A DNA stretch of 64,000 nt from Viola odorata (lineage: Eukaryota; Streptophyta; Magnoliopsida; Malpighiales; Violaceae). Within the stretch, counting starts at the first letter, position 1; every line of letters starts with the position of its first letter. Both the position numbers and the translations under genes were made by a program. The stretch is from assembly GCA_963691705.1 (NCBI GenBank), contig OY829546.1:33078040-33142039 (forward strand). Direction: 5' to 3'. Below are positions 11,242 through 22,842 of the stretch, one piece after another. The notes beneath the pieces are model-generated. The model did no database searches, had not been told where the DNA came from, and saw only the letters and a list, made by a program, of their open reading frames with translations.

Positions 11242-12429
11242 TCAAAGTGGGTTAGGTGGGTCAGCGACGTCCATCTCCTCAGCGATGAATGGCTTGAACC
11301 CCTCATAGAATTCCTTGAGACGGTGTCCATTGACTTTGAAAGTGACTCCGGTGTCCAAGCTTCGAATCTCGGCAGCGCCATGGTCGTAGACGGCTGTTAC
11401 GACATAGGGTCCTGTCCATTTGGATTTCAGCTTGCCTGAAAATAACCTCAAACGAGAGTTATATAATAGAACTTTCTGTCCGATAGTGAAGGACCTGTGA
11501 GAAAGAAATTTTTCATGGTAGGCCTTCGTTTTGCCCTTGTAGATGAGGGCATTCTCATAGGTGTCGTCTCTGAGCTCCTCCAACTCCTGGATTTGCAAGC
11601 GACGATGCTGCCCAACCTCGTCAAGGTTGAAACTGGCCTTCCGAATGGCCCAGAAGGCTTTATGTTCTATCTCGACAGGTAAGTGGCAAGGTTTACCGTA
11701 GACAAGTCGATAGGGGGTCATACCAATGGGAGTCTTAAACGCAGTCCGATAGGCCCATAAGGCATCGTCAAGTTTCGAGCTCTAATCCTTGCGGGATTGA
11801 TTGACGGTCTTTTACAAAATTGACTTGATCTCGCGGTTGGATACCTCAGCCTGGCCGTTGGTCTGTGGATGATAAGCGGTGGAGACGCGGTGTGTGACTC
11901 CGTATTTGTTGAGCAGGCCGGCAATGACTCGATTGCAGAAGTGGGTTCCACGGTTACTGATAAGAGCGCGCAGGGTCCCAAACCTGCTAAAAATACGAGA
12001 GCGGAGAAAGGCTGTGAGGGGCATCTGATTCCGGGCATCGATGTTACCTGTACTCTGGCAGCGCGGGCAAGCCACACAGAACATGTGGCTGTCTTTGAAA
12101 ATAGAGGGCCAGTAGAGACCTGCCTCTAGAATCCTCATAGTTGTCTTTTTAGCTGCAATGTGGTAGTCCTCGGTGGAAGAGTGGCAGAAACGGAGGATGG
12201 ATGGAATTTCGTCGGTGGTCACGCACCTTCGTATGATCTGATCTGAACAAAACCTCCAAAGGTAAGGGTTGTCCCATGTGAAAGACCTAGCTTGTCTTTT
12301 GATACGCTTCTGTTCCGAGGGGGATGAATCTACGGGAAAGTGACCTGAGGCACAGAAATTAGCAATATCAGTAAACCAAGGGCGCAACGGCTTGGGTGAG
12401 ACAGAGTTGTTCATCAGGAAAGTTGTCAC
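11242..12429 (-). pseudogene. Integrase of inner Athila, broken
   Basis: Integrase would insert the cDNA. An N-terminal zinc-binding region is recognisable ([15 protein letters not shown] ... CPRCQSTG), though the His pair is disturbed. The first half of the catalytic core, including the first Asp, is deleted: sequence jumps from about NQMPLTAF to [15 protein letters not shown]. The second Asp, normally in ISDGG, reads Asn in [21 protein letters not shown] with the catalytic Glu is kept. A stop follows, and the C-terminal part resumes in another frame (11242-11721, starting [20 protein letters not shown] and ending with GPYVV and [13 protein letters not shown]). Two core residues are lost, so it is inactive. 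Confidence 0.88.
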
Positions 12430-12454
12430 GAATAGGAATCAGTGAGTCGTCTGT

Positions 12455-12814
12455 CTAGGCAGACAGGCGGCTCAGGTGATCAGCCACCGAGTTCTCAGTT
12501 CCTTTCTTGTCTTTTATCTCGAGGTTGAATTCTTGAAGCAAGAGTATCCACCGTATAAGGCGGGGTTTAGCGTCGAGCTTCGTCAAGAGGCACCGGAGGG
12601 CCGTATGGTTGGAATAGACAGTGACCTGTGTTCCTAATAGGTATTGGCAAAATTTGTCCAAGGCAAAGACAACAACGAGGAGCTCCTTTTCCGTAGTGGT
12701 GTAGTTTCGTTGGGCAGGGTCCATGAGTTTGGAGGCGTAGTAGATGACATAAACCTCTCGGTCTTTCTTCTGTCCCAACACTGCTCCTAAGGCCTTATTG
12801 CTGGCGTCACACAT
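12455..12814 (-). pseudogene. Ty3/gypsy RNase H domain (inner Athila)
   Basis: RNase H degrades the RNA strand during reverse transcription. Visible motifs: CDASNKALGAVLGQ (first Asp), YYASKLMDPAQRNYTTTEKE (catalytic Glu), VYSNHTALRCLL (usual Asp of the YSDH type replaced by Asn), and KGTENSVADHLSRL (last Asp). A stop at the 3' end (LSA, stop at 12455) separates it from integrase. The upstream connection to RT carries a frameshift near 12800-12930. Confidence 0.88.
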
Positions 12815-12931
12815 GATTTTGAACGGAATGGTCCAGTCCGGTTCTCAAATGATGGGGGTCGTAATGAGTTTCTGTTTGAGGAGATCGAAAGCGGTCTTAC
12901 AGCTTTCGTCGAAGATGAACTCAATGTCTTT

Positions 12932-14290
12932 CTATAGCAACTGGCACATGGGTTGTGTGATCTTGGAGAAATCTTTGATAAACCTCCTGTAGAAGCCTGC
13001 ATGACCAAGAAAAGAGCGTACATCATGCACACAAGTAGGGTATGAGAGAGACTCAATTACCTCAATTTTTGCTTTATCCACTTCGATGCCTTTGTAGGAC
13101 ACGATGTGGCATAGAATTAGTCCCTGATCTACCATGAAATGACACTTCTCAAAGTTGAGGACAAGGTTAGTTTCAACACATCTTTGTAAAACTTTGCGTA
13201 AAGTGAGTAAACATTCGAGAAAAGAATTACTGTAGACGGTGAAATCGTCCATAAATACCTCAATGCCGTGTTCAACGAGCTCGGAGAAGATACTGAGCAT
13301 GCAACGCTGAAAAGTGGCAGGAGCGTTGCAAAGACCAAAAGGCATCCTTCTGTAAGCGAAGGTACCAAAGGGGCAAGTGAAGGTGGTCTTGTCTTGATCG
13401 TCTAGGGCAACCGGTATCTGGTGAAATCCTGAGTAACCGTCGAGGCAGCAAGAATGTGTCTTACCAGCTAGGCGTTCTAACATCTGGTCAATAAACGGTA
13501 AGGGGAAGTGGTCTTTCCTTGTAGCAGCGTTTAAGCGATGGTAATCGATACATACGCGCCATCCGTTCTGTATGTGAGTGGGAATCTATTCGCCGTTTTG
13601 TCCAGTGATTATTGTGATACCTGTCTTCTTTGGGACGACTTGAACTGGGCTGACCCATGTGCTGTCTGAAATAGGATAGATGACACCGGCATCGAGTAGC
13701 TTCAATATTTCCTTCTTAACGACTCCCATCATTGGAGGGTTAAGATGACGCTGAGGCTGGCGAACAGACTTGCTAGCATCGTCTAGGTGTATCTGATGAG
13801 TGCACAAGGCTGGAGACAGTCTTTTGATATCTGCGATTGTCCATCCAATAGCTCTTTTAAATTCCTTTAGTAAGGTGACGAGTGCACCTTCTTCTTCGGT
13901 GTCAAGCTTACTGGATATGATCACCGACAGAGAATCATTGCCTCCGAGATATGCGTATTTCAGGTGCGAGGGCAAGGCTTTAAGTTCTAAGTTCGGGGCC
14001 TGCACAATGGAAGGAGGAATTTTAGTATACTCAGAAAGTAAGGGAGTTATCACTGTTTTGAAAAGAGAAAGATGAGCGGTCTCTAGAGCAGCGATGATTT
14101 CGCACAGTTTAGATGGGGTGACGAATTTGGAGTCCAAATGGTCCATAGCGGCGAGGGTGATACTATTGGCTAGGGCAAGCTGCAGAGGGTCAACAGAAAA
14201 TAAGTTAGTAATTTCTTCAACATCGGGATCAATGATATCAATAAAGTTAAGACTGGAAAACTCAGAAGGAAAACGCATAGCGTCTAGCAT
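12932..14290 (-). pseudogene. Reverse transcriptase of inner Athila
   Basis: RT copies the element RNA into cDNA. Motifs in order: LDAGVIYPISDSTWVSPVQV and VPKKTGITII in the frame 13586-14290; then, after a stop near 13590 (the region coding for WRVCIDYHRLNAATRKDHFP), CLDGYSGFHQIPVA, TFTCPFGTFAYRRMPFGLCN and the active-site FMDDF (13483-12932). YxDD is FMDD here, usual for Ty3/gypsy. The ISWVD-type connection after it continues to 12932. At least one stop (CAA to TAG-type change) and a frameshift break it. The 5' 300 bp is linker after protease. Confidence 0.9.
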
Positions 14291-14305
14291 GCTGAATCGG
14301 ATGAT

Positions 14306-14824
14306 CTATCCATCGAACTCAAGGGTAATAGACGCATCATGGACGTCGATCTTTGCACGGGCAGTCCTGAGGAATGGTCGACCTAGGAGAACGTCAGAAG
14401 GTCTGGTACCCTGTTCGTCTTCCATGCTGATCACGTAGAAATTGGCAGAGAAGAGGAGATTGCCAACTTGGACGAGGACATCCTCAATGACACCCTCTGC
14501 ATAAATCACCGACCTGTCTGCTAATTGAATGACGACTCGAGTCGGCTTCAGTGGTCTGAGGTCTAAACTGGTGTAGATCGTCAAGGGCAAGACATTAATA
14601 CCTGCACCTAAGTCACGCATAGCTTTACCAATGTCAATACCCCCAATTTTATAAGGGATTATAAACATAATTGGGTCTGCACACTTCGGGGGAATTTTTC
14701 TTTGAATAACAGCTGAGACATTAATCCCCACGCTAATTTTGTTCACTCCTGCCAATTTGCTTTTGTTAGTGCACAAAGATTTTAGAAACTTAGCATAACG
14801 TGGAACATTTTTTATAGCCTGCAA
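14306..14824 (-). pseudogene. Aspartic protease of inner Athila
   Basis: A retropepsin-type domain of about 172 residues. It starts after the gag-protease linker and contains the active-site stretch DLGAGINVLPL (usually DLGASI in Athila), preceded by FIIPYKIGGIDIGKAM and followed by LADRSVIYAEGVIEDVLVQV and DVLLGRPFLRTARAKIDVHD. It processes the polyprotein. The frame opens with a stop before 14824 and closes at 14306, so it is separated from gag and RT by nonsense changes. Confidence 0.85.
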
Positions 14825-14878
14825 AAATGGAATATTAATTTGAACTTTACTGAATAGATCAAAGATTTATTTTCCTCT

Positions 14879-16561
14879 TTATCCTTTTTTCTTTTTGACT
14901 AACCTGTGCGGGAACGGTGGTTCAAGGCCTTTGATGATGAATTCTTCAGAGAATTCAGAATTCTCATCAATCTTAATTGGCGTACCTAGTTTCCTGGAGC
15001 TGTAGATCTTCTTTTCTTTTTCGGCAGTAACTTTAGCATCGTCAGCGACAGGTGTGGAATCTGGTAGTTCAGTTTCTCGGGCAAGCGGTTTGCGGTCGGG
15101 TAACTGTACACCGCTGCGGAGTGTCATGGCGCATGCCCCGTGTTTAGGGTTGGCTTCTGGTTGCAGCGGCAGTCGTCCTCCATTTTTCATTTCTTTCATC
15201 TTTGCGGACAAGACACTCAACTGTTTTTGAATATCAAGAACAAGAGTATGTAAGTTAGGTACCTCAGTCATGTGGGGCGTGGGCCCCATGGGTCCTTGCG
15301 GAGCTTGATACTGGTATTGCTGATTATTGGAATAGTTGGGCCGAGGCTTAAAATTCTGAACGTTGAAAGGTGGCTGCTACTGATTCTGGAACGGATTCTA
15401 TGGTTGTGGTTGGCTCAGTCCAGGTTGTTGTGATAGCTCAGGTTCGGGTGGCGCCAGCCATTATTGTAATTCGGGGTGTAGGATTCATACTTCCTGGGGG
15501 CTCCATTATAATTCCCTATAGCGCTCACATCTATCTCATCCGGGATGTGGGGACAAGCGTATGTGGGGTGGTCGGTGAAGTTACAAAAACCACATGCCTT
15601 GATCTGCACGGGCTGGCCAGTAGAGATGTTCTGAAGCATTCCAGTAATGGTGGAAAGTTGATTTTCCATTGCGGCGGATCGGGCATCGTGGACAACAGGG
15701 GTTAGTTGGTCCAAAGGCACAACGTTCTTAGCCATAAGTTCTAAAAGAGCTTTGGCATCCACAGGGGTTAGGGCTAGTAAGGAACCACGGCTGGCAGCAT
15801 CTATCAAGGCTTTGTCTCGCCCTCGTAGTCCCTCATAAAAATACTGGATCAGAGTGTGGTCAGGGATGTTGTGCGAGGGGCAAAGGGTCTACATCGTCTT
15901 ATAACAGTCATAGTACTGTCCTAGATTCTCATTCTCTTTTTGGATAATGGAAACCAGCTGCTTCTTGGTAACATTGGCCATAGTAGTGGGATAGTACTTT
16001 TCTGTGAATGCCTTGAACATATCGGCCCAGCTGGTGATTGATAGAGCAGGTAAGTCGTAGAACCAATTGCGAGCGTCATCTTCAAGTGACCACATGAATG
16101 CTCTTAGCTTGGCCTGGTTGATGTCCACATCCGTGAGCTTCAGGGCTTCACAAACAGTATGGAGTTCTTGGAGGTGCCTAAGTGCACTTTCCTTGGGGAT
16201 GCCATGGAATTTGGGTAAATAATGGAGGACCGATGACTTGATTACCCAATCGTGGGTCACAGTAGGCCACGCGATACACCCAGCGGTGGATTCGGTGGTA
16301 GCATTCAGATCCTCTATGGAAGGGTTGACGGCAACTTCTCCGTCGTCATCCATAACTGGTTGTTCGGGATGAAGGTGGTCTTTAGCGGTTAGATCTAGTT
16401 GTTCGATGTAAGCGGGAGGTTCCAAGTGATCGGGGGGGTTCAAGTGAATTTGATGTAGGATTTACAGATTGATGTTGCTTGGCCAATTTGCGAGCTAATC
16501 GTTCTGATCTCCTGATTTCGGGGTCGTAAGGCAGTAGAGTTGTGTTAGAAGACCTGGTCAT
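14879..16561 (-). pseudogene. Gag of inner Athila, multiply broken
   Basis: The structural protein. It starts at the ATG at 16559-16561 (MTRSSNTTLLPYDPEIRRSE), about 30 nt after the primer site. It shifts frame near 16436-16445 at a run of seven G/C, then continues with the Athila gag core (SVLHYLPKFHGIPKESALRH, AFMWSLEDDARNWFYDLP). A TAG (probably from CAG) lies near 15891. After it come YFYEGLRGRDKAL, then a zinc knuckle CGFCNFTDHPTYAC (about 15555-15600), two further TAGs near 15380-15415, and a linker to protease (14879-15289). All visible stops can be explained by C-to-T changes in Gln codons. Confidence 0.88.
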
Positions 16562-16592
16562 AAAAATAAATAAAATAGAGTTAATATAATAA

Positions 16593-16610
16593 ATCCCGGC
16601 AACGGCGCCA
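16593..16610 (-). other. Primer binding site, tRNA-Asp type
   Basis: Minus strand TGGCGCCGTTGCCGGGAT, 5 nt inside the LTR boundary at 16616. It matches the complement of the plant tRNA-Asp(GTC) 3' end (TGGCGCCGTTGCCGGGGAT) with one G missing. This is the primer site typical of Athila elements. Confidence 0.9.
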
Positions 16611-16615
16611 AAATT

Positions 16616-17967
16616 TGATCGGTTGTCGAACCCGTCAAAAATAATAATAAAAACCACAATAAATTATGTATAGTGGCAACAGGATCGAACACAGGGATTA
16701 AGGGTTAACACTCTAATCAATTCATAAAACAAAGAAATCCAACAGAAAAGTAACAAAGGAGGGTTTTTGAATGGTTGTTTGGCTATCAATTACCTAAAAC
16801 AGTAATAAAGGAACTTAAAGGAGATAAGAAATCAATAAAGAGAAGATTCCCAGTAAGAATCTGTATCCGATTGCAATTATGGCCAGCCGGTCATTGGTGC
16901 AAGTATCGTCTACCCCTAGCTGATAGACGCGCTATAGGGACCAGGTACACTTAGGTCCCCTGCTTACGTTCGTAATAGAAGCTACCCCAAGGTACGCTTA
17001 TGGGGTAACCTTGGCAGTTCGTCGTCCTCCAAGGTACACTTATGGAGACAATACTTGGCTACCCATGAAGAGGAGGTAAGACGCGTCTAGGGCGAGACAC
17101 TCAGTACGCTCGAGGCTCTACCCTAACGATCTATTCAACCCAACTGAATGAGACCAGGACCCCGATTACTTCCAGAATGGTTGTCTACTTTTATCCTGCA
17201 ACTTCGCGTTAGTTATAACCACAAGAATGACTGTAATTCTCTAGTTTAATTACTAGTTGATCAAGCTTGTAATTAATTCTAGACAAATTGACAATTAAAT
17301 ATTAAACGAGATAGATATCGACCAGGAATATGTTAAGCACAGATTGACCTCACGACTTCCCTAGCAACCTTCAATCGATTCTTACCAAGAACGGGAGAAT
17401 TCGCTCATGTTAAAAGTAAAAATAAATAAATAATTGAATTGCATAATTAAAGAGAAGAAGTAAAGAAGAAATAAATCCTATTTATTACCGGCCGGAGCAA
17501 AGGTCCGGTTTATTGAAAGAAAGAACAGAGGATGCCGGAGGCAGAAGTAGCAAAGTATGGCAGTGCCAAAAATCTAGAAGAAGGAGAGAGAGAGAGATAA
17601 AACCTAGTTACTAAAAGTATTTATAATTTATTACAAATAAAACTCCTAATCCAATTGGAATAATATTCCTCAATTGTCTTCTACTGAGATAAGGATTCTT
17701 GGAGGAATTAATGAGCAAATCTGAGATTTCCATCTTTGCGATTGTTTTCTTTTCTCGCTAGGACTCTGCTGCCTTCTGCGAACATACAGCTGCACGGCCT
17801 AGCTGCGCGATTCCTTCCAAAAAGTGATAGAAAATGCTTCTTTTTGTATTTCCCCCTTAAATAGCCAAGATCTGTGAAAAGTAAAGAAACACAGCACCAT
17901 TAGTAGCATCAAGATCTAAAAAGGCATATAAAAGTGGGATGAATTATGCACATTAAACGCTCTATCA
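16616..17967 (-). mobile_element. 5' LTR of inner Athila
   Basis: 1352 bp, TGATCGG to CTCTATCA on the plus strand. It is very similar to 5067-6697 but lacks the MITE and differs by scattered substitutions and short indels (one near 5110 and one near 17400). The target duplication ACTCC follows directly. Confidence 0.92.
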
Positions 17968-17972
17968 ACTCC

Positions 17973-20209
17973 CAAAACAAGCGCCTCACCTCTTGGAACA
18001 ATATTTTCAACACCACTAGAAGAAACCCCAGTCGCACGAGAGAGCGGCGATCCCTCCACCAGACGTTGTATCATCATCCCAGCACCCATCGTCTAGCAAG
18101 AAAATCAAGAAACAAAGGACGAAGATTATGAAATAGAAGAGGAATCTGAAAATTAGGGGGAGGAAGAGGAGGAAGGGGAAGAAGAAGCAAAACAGAGGTC
18201 AGAGAAAAATGAAAAAGAAACGGTGCTGGTTAGTGGCAGATTCAGATGAGGTCCCATTGAGGAGGAGAAAGAAAGTGGTGCCACTTATCTAGGTGGACGA
18301 TAGGAAAGAGAGGAGGGTAAGGAGGAGAGGCTTTGTCTTGATCGACTCCCGAGCTTTCTAAGAATCAGCGATGAAACCCCAGAAACCAACCTTTGCCCAT
18401 TTGAAGGTCAAGCCAACTGAGAAAGAACCAGAAGGGAAGCCAGAAGTGAACCAAACCACTCCAGCCCCCAAGTGAGGCTACACTATGAAGCAAGTGGCTC
18501 ACAAAAAAAGTGGTTAGGAAGAATCAACCCCTAATCCAAAAACAGGGGAAGATTCTGCCAAGGAGGACGTGGAGAAGGAAGATATAGAGAAGAGAGATGT
18601 GGAGACAGAGGATGGGAAAAAGGAAGCTTTGGAGAAGAAGGTTACTGCCCCATTGAAGAGAAAAATAGATACCATGACGGAGCAATCAGCCCCACCGAAG
18701 AAGACAAGATCCACAACGGTAAAATCCAAAGGCAAGAAGCACGTGGAGACTGACCAGCAAGAGGATTCAGACAAAGGCAAATCAGGAAAAGCAGTAGTAG
18801 CGGCAACTCCAATCTTGGCCAAGTCTACGACCAAGACTGCCAAGGTACCACCAATTCACACACTGAAAGGCTGGCTGAGGTTTGACACACCAGACCTCAA
18901 GGCCAAGCTCATAAAAAAACTTACTTCTGAAATTGTTCCCCATGCTTTACTTGATTTTTCATTTTTGTATGCTATGGGTGCGGGGAACAGAACTAGGAAA
19001 TATATGCTTAACATTGGGTGGGAACCATTCTTGCTGCTTAATTTGCCTGCATATACAGAATTATATTTAGAATTCCATTCCTCTTTTTGGCTTGACCAAG
19101 ATGTGTTGTTTGCTGATGGTAGGGAGCACCCCAATTTGTCTATTGCTGATGTGATTAATTTTAGACTTTGTAATGTCTAGTCTCACATGTCAATAGATGA
19201 ATTCAATTTGATGATAGGCTTCGTAAGTCCTGATAATATTAAGTCTGATGAGTATATAAATGCCTTGACTGAATATCCCTTTGACTGGGATAAGACAATA
19301 GCTTACAGAGAATTAACTAAAGATGACAAAATCAATTTTGACAAAAATGCTAAGGCTCACAAGATTAGAGATTCTACTCTAAGGATTCTCCACATGACTC
19401 TGTCCATTAATCTTAGTGGGGAAACTAATGTTTCAGAAAACGTGTCAAAACTTGAGGTGTTTTTATTATGGTGCATGAAACATAAAAATAAAGTTAACTT
19501 AGGCTACTGGTTAGTTAAGCAAATTCAGGCTTGTGAAGCTACATCAAAAATGATTATGGGGACTTTGATCACTAGTTGTGTCTTCTAGGGGTCTGGAAAT
19601 AGAATCTGCAAATTTGCATGAGTTCTGTGGTGTGCGACTTATGGATTTAAAAGCAGTTGACCAAATGGGCCACTTCTATATGGAACAAGGCTTTGTGCAT
19701 TTCAATGTAGGGTACACACTTGTGGAGGAGCACATTTTTGGCAGAAAATACTAGGGAAATTTCAACCTGAAGCCAATCATATTCGAAGATGAAGAAGCCC
19801 CTGCACAACAGAATGCAGATGCAGATACTGAAGCAAATCTTGGCCAAGCTAGTGGCCAAGATGATGCTCCTAAACCCCAGCAAGATCCTGAGCCTGAGTT
19901 ATGACAGTGGGCCTCAGTCCTCATGGACCAGCAGACATCCCTGCTCCAGCACTTTATAGCCAGCCATAACACCTTCATGGAATTCCAAGAAGCTTCAAGT
20001 GCCCAGCTCCAGAAATCCATTGAAGCGCACCAATCCCAGTTCAAACAGATTGAAACAGGCCTGGCAAATTACCTCGGAGACCTCCGAATCCTAACAAATG
20101 TTCACGCCGGTTTTCAAAAGAAAATGGATGTGTATCTCACCTCAGACTCCGAGGATGAAGCTCTCAAACCAACTCCACCTCCAGGACCTTCGACTCCTCT
20201 AACAAACTA
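17973..20209 (+). pseudogene. Athila ORF2 protein of outer element, 3' part
   Basis: Continuation of the frame that starts at 4855. The first 600 bp are low-complexity, rich in Glu/Lys, with several stops (for example TAG at about 18099). From 18569 a better-preserved stretch runs to 19588, with HTLKGWLRFDTPDLKAKL, LNIGWEPFLLL, LEFHSSFWLD, a TAG at 19178-19180, MSIDEFNLMIGF, IRDSTLRILHMTLSIN and NLGYWLVKQ. After another shift, 19923-20209 encodes a predicted coiled coil (DQQTSLLQHFIASHNTFMEF ... QLQKSIEAHQSQFKQIETGL) ending SEDEALKPTPPPGPST. This tail is not seen in the inner copy. No catalytic motif is visible and the function is unknown. Confidence 0.78.
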
Positions 20210-21330
20210 AACCCCCAGGTCGTGTCTTTTCTTTTTCTTGTTCTTTTTCTTTTTCTTTTATCTTTTTATTTACTATTGAGTCTTGTCACCTTTTCACACA
20301 ATGAGGACATTGTGTCTTCTAAGTGTGGGGAGGGCAGTAATCATGTGTTTTTGTGTGTTTGAGTGTAAATACATGCTTCTGTATGTTTATATTTTATGCA
20401 TGAAATTTTTTGTTTTATATTTTTAGGAGTCTTGGTCAAGACAGTAGTCCAAGACAGTCTAGTTAGAGTCTTGTGGATGATTTTTGTTTTATTTTTTGTG
20501 TGTTTCTAGTTAGGATTTCAAGTTTTGTGTGTTTTAAAAATCTGGACTACACTTGCTCTTGACTCCATGTTTGCCTCTTACCTAGATATGAGAATGTTTC
20601 AATCTCTATTAACCCCAGAACATATTACTAGGGTAAGTAAATTGGGTTAACATACTCAATGCTTGTAAGAGTACGATTCCTGGTACTCTTTAAGTATCCT
20701 CACTACACATAACCACAATTTCTGGTGCTTAACACTAGAATCTACAAATTAGGACTAGTCACCATTGTTTTTACCTTGAAAAATTCTGATGACACAAAAT
20801 TGCTAGGAATAAAAAGGAATTAAGCCCTGAAGCGCTGCATTATGCTCTGGTATTCTCTCCTCAACAAGTCAAAATGACTAGAGAACTATTTTGAAAAGAG
20901 AAAAAAAACCAGTGAAATTGATGAATCAACTGTCTTGATATTTCTACCTCATCAAGCAGAGATATTCAAGAAACTATAAGCAATTAAATCCTGGTAAGAA
21001 TAACAGGGCTCATGAAAATAAATGAAGAAAATTTAACAGTTGTCAAAAATAGGAAGGAATAAAGGAAAACAATAGTTGTTTGTCTTGATTTGCATGATTC
21101 TGTCAAGGAGTGCCTGGAATTTTTGGTTACGTGGATTTAGGATTCTTGGGGCATTGAGTAGGCCCTGGTAATAAGGAAGTGGGATTTGGAAACAGAAGCG
21201 TTTGAATTATCTGGGATAAAAGGGTGAACTGTTGAGTGCAAGTGTCGGTCTTGATTTTTATTTTGTGTGTTTTGTTTTGTATCGAGTCTGTCATGCTTAT
21301 GGGCAAGCATTGTTTAAGTGTGGAGATTTT
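20210..21330 (+). other. 3' non-coding region and polypurine tract of outer Athila
   Basis: T-rich sequence after ORF2 with AAGTGTGGGGAGGG at about 20320, then about 1 kb without coding signal. It ends in a polypurine-like AAGTGTGGAGATTTT at 21316-21330, directly before the 3' LTR. An open minus-strand frame here (21127-21363) crosses the LTR border and is not credible. Confidence 0.65.
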
Positions 21331-22837
21331 TGATTGACGGTTTAATTCATTTATTTTTGTCATTTAATTCTGACAAATTGGATGGCAAAACTACCTAGAA
21401 TCTCCCTACTTGTGCAAATATTCGAGGAGGCAGCGAGAGTGGAGAATATATCGGCTTCAAGCTTGTACCAGACAAATAATCAATCTTGGTTGTAGGCTTG
21501 GCCAAGATTGATTAGCTAGAGGCGTGCTGATTGAGGAGTTATGAAGCGCTTGTGGATTGGAGCAACAACTGGATACGAGCTGGAAGGCAAAGTCGGTTGG
21601 CGAGAGGACTTGTGGATCCTGATCTGATCCATCTTTGAACAAACAATCTTTTTTATTATCTTTATCTTAGTTTTTGGATTTGAATAATTATTTTGTAATA
21701 TTTCTTAGTTTTGAAATTTGGATTTGGAAAGAAGTCGTGAAAGGTGGGGATCCTATTTTTGTTTAAAAGCTAGGAAAGGCTACCGATCACGGACATCTTC
21801 CATCTCCTATTTCTGGATTGCAAACAATTTTGCTCTGTAATTTCCATTAGGAAAAATACATATTTAATTCCATCTTTCATTTTTCAATCTTTATTCATTA
21901 TCTTTTCTAATATGACGTTCAGTAGCTAAACCCTCATTTCTGGTTAGGGTTGTTGAGCTATTCTTATGCTTCGTGAGATCAAAATGAATTGAATAACCTT
22001 CTCTTTTGTAATCGTCTCAAACTCTACTTTAACAAACCGGTCTCCATTAAAACCAAGGTTTGATCACCCTTAGGTGTTAGTGAGAGATTTGCAGTCAGCC
22101 AAGGAGGGGACGAGTTGAAACCAAATTGGTCAAGTAGACAGCTAATCTCGCACAGGTTAGTGAGTTTGGGAGATATAGGCCTAACCAGACTAACAATCTA
22201 GGGCTCCGACTGGGGAGTAGCTTGGCCTAGACATTGTCTTCCCCTATTCCATTAAGAAAGCACATGCGACTCAAGCCAGCAATCAATTGAATAAACCCTT
22301 TAACCAGCAAGGTGTCCAATGATTAGGATCATCAGGAGAGGGAGTACCCGTCGGGTGGTTATTTGAGGAGGGAAGTAGGATTGGAAATGAGTTCCTCCCA
22401 ATCTATAGCAATGTTATGAATGTGGAATGTGAAAATCCATGAATCAGTGATCGAGGCATAAGAATAAGTGCTCTAGTGTCGCCCTTACTAGGAATTTTTC
22501 TTATCGTTTACACCTATTTATTTGCAACACCTGAATCTTGGCCAACTATCTTGATCAAGATTACTTCTCTCACGACATTCACTCGATCTTGGCCAATCCA
22601 TCTGACCAAGATTGCTTTTACTATTTAAATTGTTATTTGTTTGTTTTAGTTTCAGGAATACCTAATCAACTTCAATGATGAGGAAGTCAACCAAAACTAC
22701 AATTTCCAACCAGATCTCTGAGGACAATCCTCTTACCGTGATCTACAAGTCCTTGTGGACAGTGATAAGTTGTAACCTTTTCTATCCATATTCATATCTA
22801 TTTAACAACTATATTTGATACTCTCGACCGGCAATCA
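21331..22837 (+). mobile_element. 3' LTR of outer Athila
   Basis: 1507 bp with 6-bp inverted ends TGATTG and CAATCA, followed by the target duplication ATAAT. The first about 225 bp match the 5' remnant at 3846. The rest has no partner in the window. Confidence 0.9.
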
Positions 22838-22842
22838 ATAAT

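Larger units (their letters stand above)
5067..17967 (-). mobile_element. Inner Athila retrotransposon, nearly full length
   Basis: A 12.9-kb element beginning TGATCGG and ending CTCTATCA on the plus strand, flanked by 5-bp duplications ACTCC (5062-5066 and 17968-17972). It reads on the minus strand: 5' LTR (16616-17967), tRNA-Asp primer site, gag, protease, RT, RNase H, integrase, ORF2, polypurine tract and 3' LTR (5067-6697). It sits in the ORF2 of the outer Athila in the opposite orientation. Every coding block has stops, frameshifts or deletions, so it is not autonomous now. Confidence 0.93.
3846..22837 (+). mobile_element. Outer Athila-type retrotransposon, internally deleted and interrupted
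   Basis: The element starts TGATTGACGG and ends CCGGCAATCA, and is flanked by perfect 5-bp duplications ATAAT (3841-3845 and 22838-22842). Order on the plus strand: a short 5' LTR remnant, the integrase C-terminus, a spacer, the Athila env-position ORF2 (split by the inner element at 5067-17967), a 3' non-coding region with polypurine tract, and the 3' LTR. The primer site, gag, protease, RT, RNase H and most of integrase are missing. The matching duplications mean that this loss happened after insertion, or that a defective copy was mobilised in trans. Confidence 0.9.
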
